From positions 124,001 to 188,000 of the forward strand of contig VWZF01007068.1 in the NCBI GenBank assembly GCA_013396755.1: DNA of 64,000 nt, read 5' to 3'. This DNA comes from Sclerurus mexicanus (lineage: Eukaryota > Chordata > Aves > Passeriformes > Furnariidae). Made by a program: the position numbers and the translations under genes. Below are positions 38,601-47,600 of this stretch, in pieces (the first letter of the stretch is position 1; the number at the start of each line of letters is the position of its first letter). Under the pieces are notes generated by a model. The model worked only from the letters and a program-made list of their open reading frames with translations. It searched no databases and had not been told where the DNA came from.

Positions 38601-41600
38601 CCATGTTATCAATATCAGGTCGCATTGTGGAGATCATTGTTGCCAAACCAGCAGCCTGAAGGAAAAAACACATGAAACACACCAATTGGATTTATGAGCA
38701 GCACAGTTAATTCTCCTGCCGTGCCTATAAACACACATAAGGTAACTCAGTGCTTCAGTGAAGGATGGAGTTTTACCTTAGCCAAGTTTGAAATAATTTC
38801 TCTGCCTTCCACTCTAGCATAGTAGTCCTCATCAATCAGCAATGGTTCAATGACGACAAGGATCTGAAAAAGATTAAATATTGCTTTTCATTAATACTTT
38901 TAATAGTATTTCTGGCCCTACAAAGATGATTCCATAGATCCAAGCTTAAAACTTTATTACAATCAAAAAAAGAATAACATCTATTATGTTGTTTTTACAG
39001 CTTTTTGTCTCTGAAGGACCTGGTCCAGAGATACTACCTAGATCAGGTAAGATCCCCTTCCAACCTCCAAGTAGGCATATATCATATTGACATCATGCCT
39101 TAATACTATAATGCCCACACTCCAATCACACTATAAAAACTTAAAGTTTGACTTCAGAAATATAAAAGCCAATTATGTTAAAAAAGCCCCATGGTATCAT
39201 CCTCTTCCAATATGCACATAAAATGCAGAAAAGGCAAATCAGATGAAACAGTAAACTGCAACGGACCTTGTGTACATATGGTCGGACCAAGTCATCCAAT
39301 TTGTAAAGAATTCTGTCAATGACTTTGACAAGCAAGTGACGCTCCTGATCTTCAAGTGTTGGTGACATCAGCAGTGGCAGAATCTGGTTAAACAAGGGCC
39401 CTGCTCCAAATTCCCGAGCTTTATCAGTAATTTGTCGCAAGGCAGCCTAGAAAAAACCAAAAAAGCCTATCAGTTAGACTAAGGAAACAACATTAAGCAA
39501 TTATAAAAGAGATACTAAACAAGTTAAAATGTAACTGACTATTACCACAGGCTTAAAAATACTTGCCCCTACCAATACAAAACTCTGCTTCAAACAATTT
39601 TTATGCTCATCTGCTTAAACACAAATGTGTGATGATAAACACCCTGCTGCTGGCTCCCAGGTGTTCAGTTTTCAAGGAAAGCATGTTTCTGGTCTAATAT
39701 TGGCTCCATCTGAAAAGTAGCTTCACAGCACTTACCTGCATCTAGGCAGCTTGGTGCTATGGTAAATTTAGAGCAAACCTGTGCAGAGAAGACTGCTATT
39801 GTGTTGCCTAATGTTTAAGGTCAAAACACTGCTAATTTAAGTGCAGGAAGCAAAATCCAGAAAATTACGAAGCCGCGTCACAAAAAAGCACTATAAATCT
39901 AGTTTCTCATAATCGCAAAAATAATATTCAAGCCATGTCACATTTAGTGATTGACATTACTGTAGAAAGAGAAGCAATACTAAACACTGAATAATATACA
40001 AAAAGCCAGAGAGATATAGAAGAGGAAGAAAGCACTAAAGAGATATGCTGCTTTGGCTGGGATAAAGTTGATTTTCTTCATTCACAGCTGCTAGTATGAG
40101 ACCAATTTGGATTTGTGCCACAAACAGTGCTGATAACACAGGGATGTTTTAATTACTGCTGAGCAGGGCTTACACAGTCACGGCCTTGTATGTTCCTCAT
40201 TCCGCCCCACCAGGAAGGGGGCTGAGGAGCACAAGTAGCTGGGAGGAAACAGCCAGGACAGCTGACTCCAACTGACCCCAGGGATATTCCACACCATATG
40301 GCACCATGCTCAGCGTATAAAGCAGGGGGAAAGGTGGCCAAGGGCTGCTGCTCGGGGACTGGCTGAGCATCAGTTGGTGGTAAACAACTCTTTTCCATTT
40401 GCATCACTTGTTTTCTTGGGTTTATTTCTCTCTCTTTTTTTTGTTATTTTTCTTTACTAGTATTATTTTTTTATTGTTGTTATTAAGTTGTTATCTCGAC
40501 CCTTAAGTCTTCTCACTTTTCTGATTCTCTCCTCCACCCCTCTGGAGGTGAGGCAGGGGGGGGAGCAAGCAGCTGNTGTTTTAATTACTGCTGAGCAGGG
40601 CTTACACAGTCACGGCCTTGTATGTTCCTCATTCCGCCCCACCAGGAAGGGGGCTGAGGAGCACAAGTAGCTGGGAGGAAACAGCCAGGACAGCTGACTC
40701 CAACTGACCCCAGGGATATTCCACACCATATGGCACCATGCTCAGCGTATAAAGCAGGGGGAAAGGTGGCCAAGGGCTGCTGCTCGGGGACTGGCTGAGC
40801 ATCAGTTGGTGGTAAACAACTCTTTTCCATTTGCATCACTTGTTTTCTTGGGTTTATTTCTCTCTTTTTTTTTTGTTATTTTACTAGTATTATTTTTTTA
40901 TTGTTGTTATTAAGTTGTTATCTCGACCCTTAAGTCTTCTCACTTTTCTGATTCTCTCCTCCACCCCTCTGGAGGTGAGGCAGGGGGGGGAGCAAGCAGC
41001 TGTGTGGGGCTTAGTTGCCAACTGGTGTTAAACCACAACAGATAACAAAGTTTAGAAGATTATCTTAAGGAGAACCCCATGAACAACTGAAGCTAAACCT
41101 GAACACAAACACCAATTTTTGATAAACGTAATTACATAAATGCATCTGACAATTCATCTGACCTTTCGCATGGGAGGTGTGCCATTCTTTATTTTAAGAA
41201 GTAATTTCATTATTTTTCTCTCCTTCTGTTCCTCAGGACTCAGAGTCGATTCATCAACATCAACCTACAAATAAGTCCAGACAAGTAAATGGGCATTGCT
41301 ATATATTCAAAAGAAACCAAGAAAGCTACATCAGCATGAGTGAAATCTCATTTACCAGCAGTTTATCAAAGTACTGGATATCATCTGGCTTTAGGAATGG
41401 AAGGTTGCCAGATGGCTGGTCATTAACGCTCTTCATAGTCCGGTCTTCTGTCTGCATGTGGAACCCAGTCATGCCTCCCAAAGGTGTTGGAGTTGCTGTA
41501 AGTTTACGAGCTGGAGTGCGAATAGGTACGTAACCAGCTGGTGGGGGAAGAACCTGGAGGAAAAAAGAACAAAATTTAATTTAATGCAGCAGACAGAAAA

Positions 41601-44600
41601 AGAGAAAGGCATCAAATGCAAAACATCACTCATGTTCTAGCTTTAATTTAATTTGTTTGGGGATTTGTATGAGTGTTATGGCCTGCATCAGATCCCATGT
41701 TCGCATCAATACAAACAAATTCACCATGACAGTTTTTATTCGTGCTTATCTTGCACTGAAAAGAAAGCTCACTTCCACTACTGAGAGCTTGGATAATAAA
41801 TTTTGAAGTCTCCAAGGATTAAAGAAGCACTTCAAATTCTGCATTATTACAGTGTACTTGCTTCTTACTCTATGTCTTCTGCATCTGGACTTAATATTTT
41901 TATCAGTCCATCCAGAGCTCATTTCTGACCTTGACAGACATTCTCAACACTGAGAAGCAAAACACTGACTGGCCTCTGAGATCACCTTTAGATCTTCCTT
42001 TCTAATGGATTTACAATAAATAAGTAACCAAATCAAACAAGCATTACTATCGATAATCAATACTTAATGTGAAACATTCTACTTCTGGGGAAAGAAAAGA
42101 ATACCTGGCAAGAAAAACCCATCATGATCTGCTGTATTTTAATCCAGATGAATTACCTTATATCCTTCTGGAAACATAGCATCCAATTCCTCATCTGAAA
42201 GTGGTCTGTTTCTCTCATCAATTTCCCTTTCCCAACGCCAAGCCTGCAGCTGTTCAGGAGTCATGCTCATGATATGACCTATATTCAAGATTTAAAAAAA
42301 AGGGAAAAGTATTTTTAAAAAATCTGTATGCAGGAGATGACTTGTTTACTTAGCTCTTAAGTGCTCTCTTGAGTTTCCATAGCACTTGGAATCAGTAGTA
42401 GGATATCAGACCTTTTGAGAGCCTTTTATCATTTTTTTTACCAACTAAACTAAACAGCAACAGACATGCAATTTAAGTCTCAATTCCCCTCCAGAACTAA
42501 GTTGCTGTGGACGTCAAAAACAGTAAACTGAGCATTTACTGAATGCTTTCATACAGGCAAGAGAGCATGTCAGCCAGCAGTCTATTTCAAGATACAATAT
42601 AAAGGTAAATCTTTATTTCCACAAAACAAAGTGCAGCCTTGGAAGGGCCTGGGCTTACCTGGGGTAGGCGTTGCCATGTTCATGGCTGGTGTCCCAATGG
42701 GTGTTTTGCCAGGTGTCAGAACAGGAGTGCTGCCACCCATCTGGCTCGCAGGTGTTTCATCCCATCGGGATTTTCTTTTACTGGCTCCTGGGGTCGGTGT
42801 CTCACCAATGGAGTCACCACCTCTGTCTGTACGAGGTGTCTCAGCCCATCCACTGCCATGACCCGGAGTATCTAAGGAAAAACAAAAGCAATTTTTGCAG
42901 AAAGCTGAACGGTCCAACTATAGGACCAACATCTAAACTCATTCTCAATGTCCTCATTTCTACACAAATTAAAAAATATCAAATGAACAAACAGCAGACA
43001 AAAAGTAAAGACTATTTGGGTGAATATTGAAAAAAATACAGGCATTACATTAAAAACATCCAAAAGATAACTTCATTTGATGAAAAAATTGTGTTGTCTG
43101 ACTCACAACATAAAAAGGTAAAATTCTAAAAAAAACCCAGAACTACTCAGTTATTCTAGAAATTTAACCAAGTACTCCACATACTCCCTTGATAAAAGCA
43201 TTAGGCAACAACAATTTTTCACTGTTCTGACACAAGAGCCAAATTCAAACAAGGTAGGTGAGAAAACCCCTCCAAAACTTGTTCTAATGATAACCTCTTC
43301 AAAAAAATTAAACAATTCAGAAACAACACACACAAAAGCAATTCAACCTGAGCTCCCTTACCATGTCCTCTCCACATTAACATTCCAGCCTGCAGGAGTC
43401 ACTTAGAAACACATAATTTTGATTCAATTTTTGAGCCAAGATACTTTCCCAGGTGTGCATTAAGCTCACAGGCAGAACTCAACGCTACGTACTCCAACAA
43501 GAACAACACCCCACATCAACCACTAGATGTCAGAACATAATTACTTCTTGCCTGACTTTTGAATCCACTTGAAGTGAAAAAAATCCAATACAATTAACCA
43601 TTCAGAACTTTCCAGTTTGTCATCAATACCTCTTTCTGTTTTCGGTGTTTCATCCCATCGATTTTTACGTGCACTGGAAGTGGCACCTCCATGGCCTGGT
43701 GTTGCATGCCCAGGTGTGTCCCGTCCAGGTGTTGCTGCTCCTGCTGGTGTATGACTGGGAGTGGGATCCCAGATTTTCGAGCCTGGCGTGGCACCAGGAG
43801 TTTCACTACCCTTTGCACGGCCTGGAGTCTCATCCCATCGCAGAGACGGTGTATGACCAGGAGTCTATACAAAACAAAACCAAAAGCATCAGTATCACTC
43901 ACGCAGTACAGTAAAAAGCTGCTAGTTGCTCTTTTTAAGTAGAGTAAGAAACTTGTGACATTCAAGAGAATTAGCATTAATAATGTCTTCCAGATATAGC
44001 TGATGAGCACTAGGATTTTTACCTCTGCTTGATCCCAACTGGATATTTTTTTAGGTGTGGCACCAGGAGTCTGATCAGCTGTCTGATCCCAACGCCGCTT
44101 GCGTTTTGAAGGTGGCTGAGATGCGGCTCCATTGACGACTTTAAGCTCTCCAGCTTTAGCTTTTTCAGCTAGTTGTTGCCTAATTTCCCTCTGTTCAAAA
44201 GCACAAAAATACAAACAAACATTTCTTAAAAAGGCCTGGAGATTATGCAAGAGTTTTTTCAGCTCTATCATATCTTTTTCTGATTTTTTTTGAGATTTTG
44301 CTAGGATAACATGCAATTAACTACTCCTTTCACTTCAAGGTCACACTTTTTTCAAATTCTTCCATACTGACAAAGCAGGTATGTTTGGAGGGGCTGTTTT
44401 TAAATTGATTTTTCTATAAAAGCCATTCTTACAGCATTTGCAAGCGCACAGAGAATTCTGAAAGCTATCAGTTTCTGTCACCCATATGTATGCCTTAAAA
44501 TCATTACCCAGTTGTTTCAAACAACTTCTACTTCAGTAAATTAAAGGTGGATGACGTGGAAAATATGGTCATGCAAGCTACATCCCGTGACATATAAAAG

Positions 44601-47600
44601 CCCTAAGATTCTCATTTCAGGTTCTGAGGTGATACTGCTGAAACAGCACACTAACTCAGATTGTTTTGCACTTATTCATGGATTTATAAGCAGTGAGACT
44701 GTCAAAATTACCAAGTAATTCCTAAATTAGGGTAAGACAAGTATGAATTCAATGTCAAAAGTCACTGGAACTAAAAGGTCTTGCTCCCACTAACAAGATG
44801 GTACTGCAGGTTTTACACAAGAAATCTGATATTATCACTATCTCTTTACCTATTAAAATGAATTTTTAATAGCCATGAGTAAAGTACATATTTTTATAAC
44901 TTTTTTCCTTTTAATATTTAAAACCAAACATCAACCCTGTACCACATCTTAGTATTGCAACATCTGCTGTAGGTACTTGAACAAAAGCCTTTTAAAACCT
45001 CCCCGGATTCCCTTGACACAGAGCCCACAAACATAAACATCTCTGACACTAAATACTTCTTAGTTACTGTTAAGATTTTGTCTCTCATCCTCCTGAAGAA
45101 AATAAACAGAAACCCAAGTGCTGTAAAAAAATCCAGATGAAACTACGCTGAAACTATTTCTCCCTGCATTGCTTAGGAATTGTGTAGAACAGATGTTTTT
45201 CAAAACTTTCACCTTTAAATTCTACTGACTTTCAATACGTAAAGAACAGGATTTTCCAAAGAAAAGGACTTTTAAGTCAAGACAAAGTCAACAGAATTCA
45301 TGTTCTCACTCCCTCAGCGTGCTTTCAAAGGCTGTAACATGAAACCCGGTTCAAGTGGAACACCCACCCCCCTCCACACACCTCTTCTTTTGTTAAATGC
45401 TGTTCACGCATAACATCCATGTATGTTCTGGCATTCATTTTAGGATCTGGAGTCTTCCCTCCTGTAGAAGAGAACAGCAACAGGAATGGAGCACAATGAG
45501 TACAGGATAAGCAGAAACTATTGACTTCTACTGTCCTGCTCTAGTATTATATTATTCCATGATCATTTAATTTTACTTTTTGATCGAAAATTTTAAAAAT
45601 TACATGTATCTTACGTTTATTGAGTTTGCTGATCAATTTAACCTGTTTGAACACAAACATAACTACTGCAGTTTCAAACAAATATTTTAAAGCCGATAAA
45701 AATGATAAAATGACAACACAGTTAAGAGTCTTCAGAAGTGATGGGTTCCTGGGTTGCTAATCCGGAATACGTACACTTTCGTGCCTTTGTCTCCATCAGC
45801 AGTTCTGACTTCAAGCAGCAGAATAGAAGCCTAGAAAATTATCTCTTTACCATTAGTAACACTTTGGAAAGATATTTATAATCAAAACATTACCTTGTGC
45901 AAGCTGTTAAATCCTACTTGTTATCTGACTATAAATAACTATTGCATACCTAAGTAATGTTTAAATTCTTTTACCATAAAGACCCATTTATAAGTTTGAC
46001 AAATCTGGACATGTCTCACAGACCTTCTACTGTCATATTGTAACAGGGCTTCATTAAAAAATAAAAATAAAACAAAATAAAAACCCCCAAACAACCGTTT
46101 GATGACACTTTCCCCCTCTTCTCCTCTGAAGGTACAATTGTGATTGGGAGCTGAATGCAATACAGTACGTACACCACCACATCAATACTCACAGGAAATG
46201 GGTTTTGTACACCATATGCTGTTTTATGCTGTGTATCTTGCATTAATTAAATTTTTAAATACTTTAAAAGAAGCCCAACTTTATAGAAATGAGATTTGTC
46301 AAGAAAAACACTTTTCTTTAAGAAAAATGTGCAGATTTGCTATACAAGTGGTATAGCATTACACTTTCGGGGAAAAAAATACACCTCTTAAACATTTCTA
46401 TGCTGAAGATCACTGCCCAATTGGCTGTGTCTTTCTGACACTAGCTTTGATAGGACTTTCCTTTGGAATACTTTTTCACCATAATCTACACAGGATGTGT
46501 TGAACTGCACCCTTAAGAATGCAGACAGGACTGGCATATAGCAGTACTGCTGTAGGAAAGAAATTAAGGACAGTTAGTATGGGCCTGTGAATTCTGACAA
46601 TACATGTTTATATCAATTACAATTAAGCAAGTAAAATAATTAATATCCCTATTAATTCATGCAGGCTGAAATTCTCAATTGTAAAACCTGCAAAATAGCT
46701 ACTAATTTTAAGCCAACAGGCACGTTATTGCCACACGTGAAACTCACTCACCTGAAGAAAATTTCTGTCAGACCCACTAACACCCCTTTTCCTAACTTGC
46801 ATTCTAAAATTATCAGAACAGACTTGAACTATTAGTAGTATCAAAGTCTTATATATGCTTTTGTTTCTTTTAACTATACCACCTAAAGTTTACATAGGAT
46901 GGTAAGACTTAGGTGCTCTATTTGAGAACTAGCATTTCAAAAGCAGTAACCCTGTAAATCTATGGCTTGGAATGAAAACTTTCAAGGTACTGAATGAATC
47001 TGAGCACTCAATACACAAGTTGTTCAAAGTACAACGCACAACCCAAAACAAAAGAAAAGAGAAACCTTTAACCCTTTGTGTTTCTATGGCAATGGCTCAT
47101 TGACAATTTTCTTGTCCTTCTACCTGGAAAGAAAACTCGTATTATAAAGATGAAGAATATGGCATCTAGATTTTCAACCAAATCTCTATGAAAAGGGGAT
47201 GTTTAAAACAAAACTAAGTTTATAAGCATGCCAACAGAAATCAAAGGGCTAAAGACAATTAAGGACAAATTCCATACAGGGTATAGAAAAGTCAAAATAA
47301 ATTACCATCTGCAAAAGGATCAAGACGCTCAGGGGAAATTATCATCATCCGCCTGTGCTTTTTGTACTCATCTTCCCGATCCGCAATCTTTTGAGGACGG
47401 TGTTCTGCAAAAGGATCATACTAAAAACCAAAAAAAGTCTGTTAGTCACATATTTATGAGGAGCAATATGAAAAGTGTCTGGTACTGTATTCATTTTCAG
47501 GTGTTACTAAATAGGCCTAGATTATTTTTCATCTCAACTATGCAGGAATGCCAAAACACTAGGCTAACATAAATTTTACTTCTGTAACTAGAATTTTTTT

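Noticed and set aside
39000..39066. CR1-like words (CCTTCCAACCTCCAAG) in SF3B1 intron 12
   Set aside because: The match is too short and diverged to separate from chance.
40153..40839. Two identical 84-codon minus-strand open frames
   Set aside because: They are the same LTR sequence seen twice because of the duplication around base 40576, so they are not a gene family.
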